Part shown: in pieces, positions 37,143 through 45,319 of the stretch
How the letters are laid out: each line of letters starts with the position of its first letter
Position numbering within the stretch: position 1 is the first letter of the stretch
Source of the DNA: an uncultured Paracoccaceae bacterium
GTDB lineage: Bacteria > Pseudomonadota > Alphaproteobacteria > Rhodobacterales > Rhodobacteraceae
Direction of reading: 5' to 3'
Assembly: GCA_947501025.1 (NCBI GenBank)
Contig: CANMUM010000007.1
Location: 1 to 64,000, forward strand
Length of the DNA stretch: 64,000 nt
Made by a program: the position numbers and the translations under genes
Notes under the pieces: generated by a model
The model's database searches: none
What the model saw: the letters and a program-made list of their open reading frames with translations, nothing else
What the model was told of the DNA's origin: nothing

Positions 37143-38598
37143 AGTTCGCCAGGTATTCTATACATTATGTTGCGGAATATTTTTAGCTGACCCTTTGATC
37201 TCTCAAGAATTTGAGCCTGGTGTGATTGATCCATTTCAATCACAATTGCCTGTATCCTTATGGAACGACATAGACACCGACAGCTCCTCAACCCTCATGA
37301 GAGAGGCAACGCCAGCCAATAGTCTCGCTATTAATCGCCTTAGGGTCATATTGGCGTTGGCACAGTCTTTTCCATCACTTACACCTGACAATTCAAACGA
37401 AATCAACTCTGCTCGCCTGAATATGTTGATCAATCATGGTGTTTTGGATGCAGCAGAGGCACTTGCGCAAACCATGAATTGGTATTCTCCCGTAATCCGT
37501 GCCGAAGTTGAAACAATTTCACTTTTGACAACAAGACCAGATCGATATTGTGCCAGACTTTTGGCGAAACAATATATTGAATTTGAACAGGGCTTTTCAA
37601 TTTATTGCATGGTACGGTCAAATCAATGGCAAGAAGCCATTGATATATTCAAAGATACCAGTGAAACTTATGAGACCCTACGAAAAACAACTTTGCATCG
37701 GTTTTTGGAACTCGATGGCGATAACAACCCAATTTTGGATGAACCTTGGAAAACACTTCCGAACCCATTCGACTTTATTCTAGATGAAGCCTTTGGCCGC
37801 CCACGTGGCGAAGCCGAATTGCCACCAAGTTATACATATTATGCCCGCGAAATTGGCTCTAGCCCTCTTGCAGAATTGGAATTCACGGAAAAGCTCGTTC
37901 GTTGGGGCGCCCTACCTGAAAACGTACTGTTTGCGTCATATCGCAATTACTCAGGGGAACAAATGGGTAAAATTTATCAACGTACCAAAATTGCAAAAGA
38001 GATGTCACTCATTGATGTAAATGATCCACCTAAAAATTTCAATAAGCTCATCAATGATGCCATAATCGTATTTTCGGATGCTGGGCTTTTGCAACCATTT
38101 GCATCTCAAATTGCCCCAAATCTCGCAAAGATCAATCTTGAGGACATCGGCGATAAATCATTAAAAAATAAAATCATTCGCTTATCCCTACTTGGAAGAT
38201 GGAGCAAGATGGAATGGTCTAAGTCAGTACCGCGTGACGATTTTCCGCTGATACTGGCTTTTGCGCTTCGCCATCCTGACATTGAGTTTAATGACCTCCT
38301 CAATACGAAGCTGCCAACAAAACAAGCTCGTGTTATTCATACAGCTTTTATATTAGATCGTACAGAAATACAGGAACAAAAAGAATCTGGTGATGATAAA
38401 TTGATCGAAATTGAAAAAGTTCAATTGGAAAAATCTGCTGGTGAAGAAATATTATTAGCTCTTAATATACTCGAAGATTTTGTGGCGCAAAAGGAGGAAG
38501 ATCTGGTTCGGGCCTTTCATGTCTTATATCAATCTGGTCAAGATCAAATCGCACGCGACATTGCCATTCATATGCTTTTTGGAGGCCAGACCCCATGA
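37114..38598 (+). CDS. Exported protein of unknown function
   Basis: A 494-residue protein with a signal-like N-terminus (basic residues, then a hydrophobic stretch about 14-29 ending near LIS-QEF). The rest is helical and looks like a repeat-type (TPR- or SEL1-like) scaffold: LNMLINHGVLDAAEALAQTM and SIYCMVRSNQWQEAIDIF. I do not recognise the family. It shares a 4-bp overlap with xerD downstream, so the two are cotranscribed. It is probably periplasmic. Confidence 0.75.
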   Translation: MLSRLYRSNKVRQVFYTLCCGIFLADPLISQEFEPGVIDPFQSQLPVSLWNDIDTDSSSTLMREATPANSLAINRLRVILALAQSFPSLTPDNSNEINSARLNMLINHGVLDAAEALAQTMNWYSPVIRAEVETISLLTTRPDRYCARLLAKQYIEFEQGFSIYCMVRSNQWQEAIDIFKDTSETYETLRKTTLHRFLELDGDNNPILDEPWKTLPNPFDFILDEAFGRPRGEAELPPSYTYYAREIGSSPLAELEFTEKLVRWGALPENVLFASYRNYSGEQMGKIYQRTKIAKEMSLIDVNDPPKNFNKLINDAIIVFSDAGLLQPFASQIAPNLAKINLEDIGDKSLKNKIIRLSLLGRWSKMEWSKSVPRDDFPLILAFALRHPDIEFNDLLNTKLPTKQARVIHTAFILDRTEIQEQKESGDDKLIEIEKVQLEKSAGEEILLALNILEDFVAQKEEDLVRAFHVLYQSGQDQIARDIAIHMLFGGQTP

Positions 38599-39521
38599 GC
38601 ACCAATACAGATATGCGCAATGTCTCTGAATTTATCGAGAGCCTTGCCGCTGAGCGTGGTGCGGCAGACAATACGCTGGAAGCCTATGCGCGCGATTTAA
38701 GAGATTACCGCGATTTTCTTGGCTCCACCAATATGCATGATGCGAACCGAGAAGACGTTTTGAATTATCTCGAGACCTTGCGAAATGAAGGGCTTGCAGA
38801 TCGGACACGCGCGCGCAAACTCAGCGCCATAAAGCAATATTACCGCTTTGCCTTTGATGAAGGCATAAATGACAATAATCCCGCCCTTTCAATTGCCACG
38901 CCTCGCTCCGCGCGTGACCTTCCTCATAATTTATCGGTCGATGATGTCACCAATCTTATGAATTGTGCACGAAATTATGGTCGTAATGAGCATGACAAAG
39001 CGCGCAATTGCGCCATGTTTGAAATATTATATGCAACGGGGCTGCGCGTGAGTGAGCTTGTCTCACTGCCCTCAGCTCAAATCCGAACCCTTCCCGATAC
39101 ATTCATTGTTTCAGGAAAAGGCAATAAAGATAGAGTTGTCGTTCTCAATGATGACGCCAAGCGCTCAATCGCTGCATATCTGCCCTTGCGCGACAAAAAA
39201 CTTGAAAAAGGCAAGTCACAATCCCCGTTTTTATTTCCATCACGCGGAAAGCTTGGTCATGTGACGCGCAATGCATTTTTCTTGATTGTCAAAAATGTCG
39301 CTATAGAAGCAAATCTTGATCCAGATGTGATTTCACCACATGTTTTGCGACATGCATTTGCAACACATTTGCTCGCTGGAGGCGCTGATCTGCGCGTGAT
39401 TCAATCGCTTTTAGGTCATGCGGATATTGCCACCACTGAAATTTACACCCATATATTAGATGAAACATTGGCAAAATTGGTATTTGAAAATCACCCACTT
39501 GCTCACAAAAAGGAAAAATAG
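38595..39521 (+). CDS. xerD: Site-specific tyrosine recombinase XerD
   Basis: XerD with XerC resolves chromosome dimers at dif sites. It has 308 residues: a SAM-like N-terminal domain (about 1-100) and the catalytic domain with Arg in YATGLRVSELVSL (near residue 148), Lys in SGKGNKDRVV, HVLRHAFATHLLAGG, the second His in LGHADIATTEIYTH and Tyr near residue 290. XerC is the alternative; its presence beside aroK-aroB favours XerD. Confidence 0.9.
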   Translation: MSTNTDMRNVSEFIESLAAERGAADNTLEAYARDLRDYRDFLGSTNMHDANREDVLNYLETLRNEGLADRTRARKLSAIKQYYRFAFDEGINDNNPALSIATPRSARDLPHNLSVDDVTNLMNCARNYGRNEHDKARNCAMFEILYATGLRVSELVSLPSAQIRTLPDTFIVSGKGNKDRVVVLNDDAKRSIAAYLPLRDKKLEKGKSQSPFLFPSRGKLGHVTRNAFFLIVKNVAIEANLDPDVISPHVLRHAFATHLLAGGADLRVIQSLLGHADIATTEIYTHILDETLAKLVFENHPLAHKKEK

Positions 39522-39523
39522 TC

Positions 39524-40822
39524 TTGGAAATAATAGCCGACACTGAATTTTGGTTAAAAGTCTCTGCAATTATAGCTCTCTTATTGTTCTCGGGATTTTT
39601 TTCGGGCTCCGAAACCGCTCTTACAGCCGTATCACGTGGGCAATTGCGTGTGCGCTCAGATAAGGGTGATAAATCGGCTCAAGATGCCCTTGATATCACC
39701 GATGACCGCGAAAAGCTCATTGGCGCAATTTTGCTAGGCAATAACTTCGTCAATGTGCTTTCAGCATCACTTGCAACTGCGCTTCTGACATCAATATTTT
39801 CAGAATCGGGAATCTGGATTGCGACAATTGTAATGACCGTAATGATCCTGATATTTTCAGAAGTTCTACCCAAAACCTACGCCATTGCACATTCCGAAAC
39901 AGTCGCAACTAACGTTGCTAAGCCTCTGAAATATATCATTATTGTATTAACCCCAATTGTACTCATTGTGCGCGCGATCGTTCGCGGAATTTTGCGGATA
40001 TTTGGCTCACAAACACAGGTCAACCTTGAAGCACTCGCCCATGAAGAGATCGCAGGCGCCATTACACAGCACCATTATGAAGGCGGTGTTGAAAAGCAAG
40101 ACCGTGATCGCTTGCTTGGCGCGCTTGATCTCAAAAATCGTACCGTCGAAGAGATCATGAAGCATCGTTCACATATCGAAATGATTGATAAATCTACAGA
40201 CCCCGCTGAGATTTTAGCGCAATGTCTGGCATCCCCTTTCACGCGCATGCCCATTTTTGAAGGCGAGACTGAAAATATCGTCGGTGTCCTTCATGCAAAA
40301 GACCTTCTGCGCGAGGTAAACCGCTTGGTTCGCAACAATACGGGGAACGATGTGAATGCGGTTGCATCGCTTGATATTCTTACAATTGCCATGGAGCCAT
40401 ATTTTGTTCCTGAAACAACGCCACTTGATGATCAAATGCGGGCGTTTTTGCACCGCAAATCGCATTTCGCTCTTGTGGTTGATGAATATGGTGAGCTGCA
40501 GGGATTGATCACACTTGAGGATATTCTTGAGGAAATTGTTGGCGAAATTTCTGATGAACATGATCATGAAGAGACGGCTTTTGAGCTTGCTAGTGACGGC
40601 TCCTATTTACTTGATGGCGCCATGACCATTCGTGATGCCAACCGCGAATTTGAATGGAACCTGCCTGATGATGAAGCCAATACGATTGCTGGTTTAATCA
40701 TGCATGAGGCCATGAGTATTCCGTCCCAAGGTCAAAAATTCAGCTTCTTTGGGTATCGTTTTGAGATCGTTGAGCGCGAACGCAATCGTCTTACCAAGAT
40801 TAGCGCGCGCAAAGTTGAGTGA
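39524..40822 (+). CDS. CNNM/CorC-type transporter-associated protein (hemolysin family)
   Basis: A 432-residue inner-membrane protein: a CNNM (DUF21) domain with about four membrane helices (about 10-160), two CBS domains (about 205-340) and a CorC_HlyC domain (about 355-430). Relatives take part in Mg2+/Co2+ efflux. The only start that includes the first membrane helix is TTG at 39524, with AGGA upstream; no ATG precedes the helix. It lies 2 bp after xerD stop. Confidence 0.88.
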   Translation: MEIIADTEFWLKVSAIIALLLFSGFFSGSETALTAVSRGQLRVRSDKGDKSAQDALDITDDREKLIGAILLGNNFVNVLSASLATALLTSIFSESGIWIATIVMTVMILIFSEVLPKTYAIAHSETVATNVAKPLKYIIIVLTPIVLIVRAIVRGILRIFGSQTQVNLEALAHEEIAGAITQHHYEGGVEKQDRDRLLGALDLKNRTVEEIMKHRSHIEMIDKSTDPAEILAQCLASPFTRMPIFEGETENIVGVLHAKDLLREVNRLVRNNTGNDVNAVASLDILTIAMEPYFVPETTPLDDQMRAFLHRKSHFALVVDEYGELQGLITLEDILEEIVGEISDEHDHEETAFELASDGSYLLDGAMTIRDANREFEWNLPDDEANTIAGLIMHEAMSIPSQGQKFSFFGYRFEIVERERNRLTKISARKVE

Positions 40823-40824
40823 AC

Positions 40825-41340
40825 ATGAGCCAGCTCAAACCAAATGTCTTCAGATTGTGTATTCGAGAAGTATGGCAATCGGCGCTCGCATCGACGGTAA
40901 TTTTCGCGATCGGAGCAGCTGCCGTGGTCTTCGGTTCAGATGATCCTGTGGTTTTGAATATGGAATTCATTATTTGGTTTATATTGATTGGAATATTACC
41001 TATCGCCATATCAGCAGGTATAGGCGCATATCTGGTGTTTTAGGCATTGGTTTATTGGTCAAAACTGTTTTCTTTTAAAAATCGGAAGAAAAAATGGGGA
41101 ACTCCACGTACTCCATATTGGACACTAGGGGTTGTAGTAGCACTTCTAACATTTTTGATATGGGCAGGCATCGAATATATGTTAGGTAACAACCCCAATA
41201 CCGCCTTTCTTTTTCAAGGCATCTTATCATATCTCAACTATCTAATTGTATTGTTTTATTATCTCCTTGGAAGCATTATTTGGGAAAATATTTGGAATGA
41301 GTTGATTTCGCCAAATGTTTTATTTGACGAAACCGATTAA
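40825..41340 (+). pseudogene. Four-helix membrane protein gene interrupted by an in-frame TAG
   Basis: Two short membrane-protein frames, 40825-41043 (about 72 residues) and 41047-41340 (98 codons), lie in the same reading frame, separated only by TAG at 41041-41043. Joined through it they give about 171 residues with four membrane helices: two on each side, and no ATG near the start of the second part (only TTG). The first part starts at the CorC stop. This most likely is one gene broken by a point change (TGG or CAG to TAG). Two separate small genes, or a sequencing error, are alternatives. The family is unknown. Confidence 0.6.
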
Positions 41341-41366
41341 TGAGATCAAGCGGTCAATTAATCAAA

Positions 41367-42446
41367 TTACCCACGCCCACGGCGACCACCACGGCGACCA
41401 CCAGATGCAGCGCCAGCATCGCCCCCCGCAGCAACCTTGTTGAACTTGATCCACTCACCACCATTCGGATCATTATTTGTCAAGAAATTAGCAGCACGGA
41501 TCGCTTCCATTTCTTTGCCCGCACGGAAGCTCATTGATCCAAGTCCAAACATTTTTACAAATGCTTCATCATCCATGCCTTCAGGAATGATAATGCCAGC
41601 CGCTTCAACTGCCGCGCGTTTTTCCGCAAGCAATTTTTGGCTGACGGGCACTGCAACAGGGTTCATAATTGCCGAGGTCATGCCCGCTGTAATCGCCATT
41701 GGCAGGAATGCATTATTGATGCCGTGACGATTTGGAAGCCCAAATGAGATATTGGACGCTCCACAAGTTGTGTTCACACCAAGCTCATCGCGCAAACGGC
41801 GTACAAGTTGAAAGACTTGCAAGCCAGCCGTGCCCATCGCACCAATCGGCATCACAAGCGGATCCACAACAATATCATGTGCCGGAATGCCAAAATCCGC
41901 GGCGCGCTCCACAATTTTCTTGGCAACAGCAAAACGCACATCAGGATCTTCCGAAATACCCGTGTCATCATTAGAAATCGCCACAACAGGCACATTGTAT
42001 TTTTTCACAAGCGGCAGCACGATCTCAAGACGCTCTTCTTCACCCGTCACAGAATTGAGCAATGGGCGACCATTCGCGGCTTTTAGCCCCTCTTCAAGCG
42101 CACCTGGAACAGAACTGTCAATGCAAAGCGGCGTATCTGTGATCGCCTGTACACACTCGATAAGTTCTTTCATTAATGGAGGCTCAACGAAGTTGTTATC
42201 GGCATAGCGAGGATCTTCAGCCATTTTATTAGCAAAAACGGCGCCCGAATTGATATCAAGAACCGCTGCACCCGCTTTCACCTGAGCCAATGCGTCTTTT
42301 TCCACAGTTGAAAAATCGCCCGCTTCGAGTTCTGCTGCTAATTTTTTGCGCCCTGTGGGATTAATACGTTCGCCGATCACGCAAAAGGGTTCATCAAATC
42401 CCATAACAACGGTTTTGGTTTGGCTTTCGATTACGGTTCTGGTCAT
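41367..42446 (-). CDS. Methyltetrahydrofolate:corrinoid methyltransferase (pterin-binding)
   Basis: A 359-residue pterin-binding TIM-barrel protein. CVIGERINPTGRKKLAAELE (about 22-41) and VLDINSGAVF are the pteroate-binding motifs, with SNDDTGI, VDPLVMPIG and ASNISFGLPNR further on, like AcsE/MtrH and the folate module of MetH. It transfers methyl from methyl-tetrahydrofolate to a cobalamin protein. In Rhodobacterales such stand-alone modules serve as part of a split methionine synthase. A Gly/Arg-rich tail (GGRRGGRRGRG) ends it. It is third gene after the PF13769 and MetF-like genes. Confidence 0.88.
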   Translation of the reverse strand: MTRTVIESQTKTVVMGFDEPFCVIGERINPTGRKKLAAELEAGDFSTVEKDALAQVKAGAAVLDINSGAVFANKMAEDPRYADNNFVEPPLMKELIECVQAITDTPLCIDSSVPGALEEGLKAANGRPLLNSVTGEEERLEIVLPLVKKYNVPVVAISNDDTGISEDPDVRFAVAKKIVERAADFGIPAHDIVVDPLVMPIGAMGTAGLQVFQLVRRLRDELGVNTTCGASNISFGLPNRHGINNAFLPMAITAGMTSAIMNPVAVPVSQKLLAEKRAAVEAAGIIIPEGMDDEAFVKMFGLGSMSFRAGKEMEAIRAANFLTNNDPNGGEWIKFNKVAAGGDAGAASGGRRGGRRGRG

Positions 42447-42452
42447 TTGAAA

Positions 42453-43337
42453 TTATCCTTTAAGGGTTTCGTCAATATATTCGGTGGTCTTCAAAATGCC
42501 ACCGAGTGGAAAGAAATGGGCTTGTTCGATATTGAAATCAGGGTTTGAAGCTTTATGTGCTGCAAGTTCGCCAATAATCGTATCTGGTTTAAATGGCTTA
42601 ATCAACTTGGTAAGGTCTTTTGCCCGCCGTTGCAACACACGCAAACTCGGCCCAACCCCGCAGGCAAGCGCAAATTTGATCATGGTTTGTAATTTTGCAG
42701 GCCCAGCAATGCCGATATGAATAGGCAGATCAATGCCCTCAGCTTTCAACTGGTCAGCCCAAGCTATCACAGGTGCGCTTTCAAATGCGAATTGTGTCGC
42801 AATCGCCATGCTTGCATCTGTGTTTTTCGAGAAATCATTTTTCCAGCGCAATGCCGCCATGACTTGTTGCGTGCTGCCTTTGTTATCGATATCCATATTG
42901 CCCTCAGGATGCCCTGCGACATGTAGGCGTTTGAAATTATATTTATCAAATAAACCACTTGAGAGAAGCTGCATACTATCAGAATACGATCCCTTTGGCG
43001 CACTCAAACCACCAGCCAAAACCAGCGCACTCGACACACCAAGTTCAGCATATCCCGCGATCCAATGTTCAAGCATTTTAGAATCATCAATAAGGCGCGC
43101 TGGAAAATGGGGCATCACCTCAAAGCCATCGCTCGCAAGTCGCTGTGCCGCACGATGCATCTCGTCAATTGACGTGCCCTCAATATGGGCGACATAAACG
43201 CGTGAATATTTTGGAAGTATCGATTGAAAATCTTCAATTTTCTCAATCGTCCTTGGCATCACTTCAATAGAAAATCCGTCCAAAAATGCGTGAACTGGAT
43301 TGGCTTCATTATTGCTATTCATCGCGACTACGCCCAT
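42453..43337 (-). CDS. Methylenetetrahydrofolate reductase-like protein
   Basis: A 294-residue flavin TIM-barrel related to MetF but divergent: FSIEVMPRTIEKIEDF replaces the canonical EFFPP motif, and YVAHIEGTS, ALVLAGGL and HVAGHPEGN mark the barrel; the end has FFPLGGILKTTEYI. It lies 6 bp before the corrinoid methyltransferase and is probably its partner, perhaps feeding methyl-tetrahydrofolate. A true MetF is encoded nearby (44347-45222), so this copy is likely specialised. The start may instead be the ATG at 43322. Confidence 0.82.
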   Translation of the reverse strand: MGVVAMNSNNEANPVHAFLDGFSIEVMPRTIEKIEDFQSILPKYSRVYVAHIEGTSIDEMHRAAQRLASDGFEVMPHFPARLIDDSKMLEHWIAGYAELGVSSALVLAGGLSAPKGSYSDSMQLLSSGLFDKYNFKRLHVAGHPEGNMDIDNKGSTQQVMAALRWKNDFSKNTDASMAIATQFAFESAPVIAWADQLKAEGIDLPIHIGIAGPAKLQTMIKFALACGVGPSLRVLQRRAKDLTKLIKPFKPDTIIGELAAHKASNPDFNIEQAHFFPLGGILKTTEYIDETLKG

Positions 43338-43354
43338 AATTAAAATCCCAAGAT

Positions 43355-43651
43355 TTACGCGCGACCATCATTATTGATCAATTCGCGCAGCTTAGTATCG
43401 GGATAATCCAATTCAATTTTCTCCAACCACTCATTTGCGACATTTTCGGGATCCCCCTCGACAGAGATTGGATCAGATTTTCGCCATTCATTCAAATATT
43501 CGTCCGTGCCTGCGGCACCAGACTTCATAGCAGCGCGATCAATCGCCTGCTCAAAACGCTCTGATAATTGGCGTTTCTCTGCCTTACGGCCCCGCCCAAC
43601 CAAAACTTGAGCGGGAATATCACGCCAATATACAATTACCAAGTCAGCCAT
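43355..43651 (-). CDS. PF13769-type 'virulence factor' small protein
   Basis: A 98-residue soluble protein: LVIVYWRDIPAQVLVGRGRK at the start, then QLSERFEQAIDRAAM and a C-terminal helix. It matches the small family labelled virulence_fact (PF13769), which in Rhodobacterales lies beside MetF-like genes. The label is historical; a role in one-carbon or corrinoid handling is inferred from position. The ATG at 43651 has GGAAA upstream; longer frames are spurious. It leads the three-gene operon. Confidence 0.75.
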   Translation of the reverse strand: MADLVIVYWRDIPAQVLVGRGRKAEKRQLSERFEQAIDRAAMKSGAAGTDEYLNEWRKSDPISVEGDPENVANEWLEKIELDYPDTKLRELINNDGRA

Positions 43652-43741
43652 GTTATTTTCCAATCGACAATAATTTTTTGCAAAACTAGACATAATTTTC
43701 ATAATGGCAAGTTCTAAATGAGAGAAAATATAAATATCAAT

Positions 43742-43785
43742 AAATGCACTCACACAAATGTGCATTTCGCATATTTACAAATATG
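43742..43785. promoter_or_regulatory. Paired dyads in the divergent spacer before the META gene
   Basis: AAATGCAC (43742-43749) and GTGCATTT (43760-43767) form a perfect 8-10-8 inverted repeat. Two bases further, CATATTTACAAATATG (43770-43785) is a perfect 7-2-7 palindrome lying 25 bp before the META gene start. Both lie between divergent genes, so they may serve either direction. The binding proteins are unknown. Confidence 0.35.
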
Positions 43786-43810
43786 ATATTCTAATAAAAA
43801 AGGTGAGCCT

Positions 43811-44203
43811 ATGAAAAGCTCGAAACTTATGGCAATTGGTATTTTTTGCGTCTCAGCATTTGGTCTTATGAAGTGCGTAAATGAAACCAACAAAACAACT
43901 GACATAACTCAACAGCAAAATATATCTTCACTTACAAATACAAACTGGAAAATTCAGAGTGGTGAAATCAGTTTTGATCATAACGCATACTATGCCGATC
44001 TAGGTTGCAATCGATTATCTGGGCAATTTACGCAAACTGGTGACAAGATTTCCATCATCCCAGGAGCGATGACCAAAATGGGCTGTCCACAAGAACATCC
44101 AGAAAACAAGTTTTTACGCGATTTCAAAGGGTTATTCACCATATCCCAAGATGGAGATGAGGTTATTCTGTCTCGTGATAGCCTGTTATTTCATCTAAAT
44201 TAG
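43811..44203 (+). CDS. META domain-containing exported protein
   Basis: A 130-residue protein with a signal-type N-terminus (about 6-20) and a META domain (HslJ-like): NTNWKIQSG, ADLGCNRLSGQFTQTGDKIS and MTKMGCPQEHP. Two cysteines of the domain probably pair in the periplasm. The cysteine of LMKC near residue 22 is a poor lipobox because of Lys at -1. Shine-Dalgarno AAGGTGAG precedes the ATG. META proteins are envelope-associated and stress-linked; the exact role is unknown. Confidence 0.8.
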   Translation: MKSSKLMAIGIFCVSAFGLMKCVNETNKTTDITQQQNISSLTNTNWKIQSGEISFDHNAYYADLGCNRLSGQFTQTGDKISIIPGAMTKMGCPQEHPENKFLRDFKGLFTISQDGDEVILSRDSLLFHLN

Positions 44204-44292
44204 CATAGCTTAGCTCAATAAAACTTAGGCAAAAGAGTCTTCGTGTCGATTTTTATTGATTTTTAGTCGCTTTATTGCTAGTAAAATGCCTA

Positions 44293-44310
44293 TGCGTGAT
44301 TTCACACGCA
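44293..44310. promoter_or_regulatory. Hairpin/operator-like repeat upstream of metF
   Basis: TGCGTG (44293-44298) and CACGCA (44305-44310) form a perfect 6-bp inverted repeat around ATTTCA, 37 bp before the metF ATG. It could be a leader hairpin or a regulator site. It does not show the conserved pattern of SAM or SAH riboswitches. Confidence 0.3.
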
Positions 44311-44346
44311 GAAAATGCAAAACTCATTGACGGTAAGGACCGACGC

Positions 44347-45222
44347 ATGACACATGATAAAAAACAGGCTTTTGGCCTGTCATTTGAATATTTTCCACCA
44401 CAAAACGATACAGGAGCCGCGCGGCTTTGGAATGCTGTCTCAAGACATGCAGTCTACAACCCAGACTTCGTATCCATAACTTATGGCGCAGGCGGCTCAA
44501 CACAAGAGCGCACATTGAAGCTGCTGAGCAAGCTTTCAGAAAAAACGCGCCTCAATTTAATCGGGCATTTGACCTGCGTTGGGGCTAGAAAATCCGAAGT
44601 TCTGGACGTTGCACAAAAATACCGCGAACTAGGTGTTAACCGCATTGTCGCGCTGCGTGGCGATGGTCAAAATGGTGATTTTGTTCCCCATCCCGATGGA
44701 TTTGAAACGGTTATTGATCTTATCAGCGACCTCAGCAAGGACAATTTCGACGTGACAATTGCGGCATATCCTGAACCGCATCCCGAAAGCTATAACCACA
44801 AAGCGGATCTAGACCACCTCAAAGCCAAGTTTGATGCGGGTGCAAAGCGCGCAATCACCCAGTTCTTTTTTGAAAAGGATATGTTCTTGCGCTTTAGAGA
44901 TGAAGCTGTGAAATCAGGCATTTCTGCGCCTATTATTCCTGGTATTTTACCGATTGAGAATTTCACAAAAATGAAAAACTTCGCGGGACGTTGTGGTGCA
45001 AGCATCCCATCATGGCTTGAGGCTGCATTTGGCAATGCTCAAACAGATGCGGAGCGTCATATTCTCGCGGTTTCCCTTGCATGTGATATGATTGAAAATC
45101 TGCGCAGTGAAGGCGTCGAAAACTTCCATATCTACACATTGAACAGCCCAGATATTTGCGCGGATATTTGCAAAGCCCTTGGTCGTGATGCGCTAGATCC
45201 CGCCAAGCTACAAGTTGCATAA
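44347..45222 (+). CDS. metF: 5,10-methylenetetrahydrofolate reductase
   Basis: MetF makes 5-methyl-tetrahydrofolate for methionine synthesis. From the ATG at 44347 (AAGGA 8 bp upstream) it has 291 residues. FGLSFEYFPPQND (about 9-21) carries the catalytic Glu, VSITYGAGGSTQERT and HLTCVGARKSE line the flavin site, and LRGDGQ and TQFFFE are typical of MetF. It lies outside the corrinoid methyltransferase operon, on the opposite strand. Confidence 0.95.
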   Translation: MTHDKKQAFGLSFEYFPPQNDTGAARLWNAVSRHAVYNPDFVSITYGAGGSTQERTLKLLSKLSEKTRLNLIGHLTCVGARKSEVLDVAQKYRELGVNRIVALRGDGQNGDFVPHPDGFETVIDLISDLSKDNFDVTIAAYPEPHPESYNHKADLDHLKAKFDAGAKRAITQFFFEKDMFLRFRDEAVKSGISAPIIPGILPIENFTKMKNFAGRCGASIPSWLEAAFGNAQTDAERHILAVSLACDMIENLRSEGVENFHIYTLNSPDICADICKALGRDALDPAKLQVA

Positions 45223-45227
45223 AAATA

Positions 45228-45265
45228 CTTGGCGCTTTTTCTTGCGCCAAGCTCCCTTTCCCCCT
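45228..45265 (+). terminator. Probable terminator of metF
   Basis: A perfect 8-bp stem CTTGGCGC (45228-45235) / GCGCCAAG (45244-45251) with an 8-nt loop lies just after the metF stop. The tail CTCCCTTTCCCCC is pyrimidine-rich but not a clean T-run, so termination may be partial. Confidence 0.55.
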
Positions 45266-45319
45266 ATATTGGTTTCAACGATTTGCGGCATTTAAACACG
45301 ACCGCAACAAGGAAACACT

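Noticed and set aside
44204-44346. SAM or SAH riboswitch before metF
   Set aside because: Only one 6-bp hairpin is seen; the conserved cores of SAM-II, SAM-V or SAH switches are missing.
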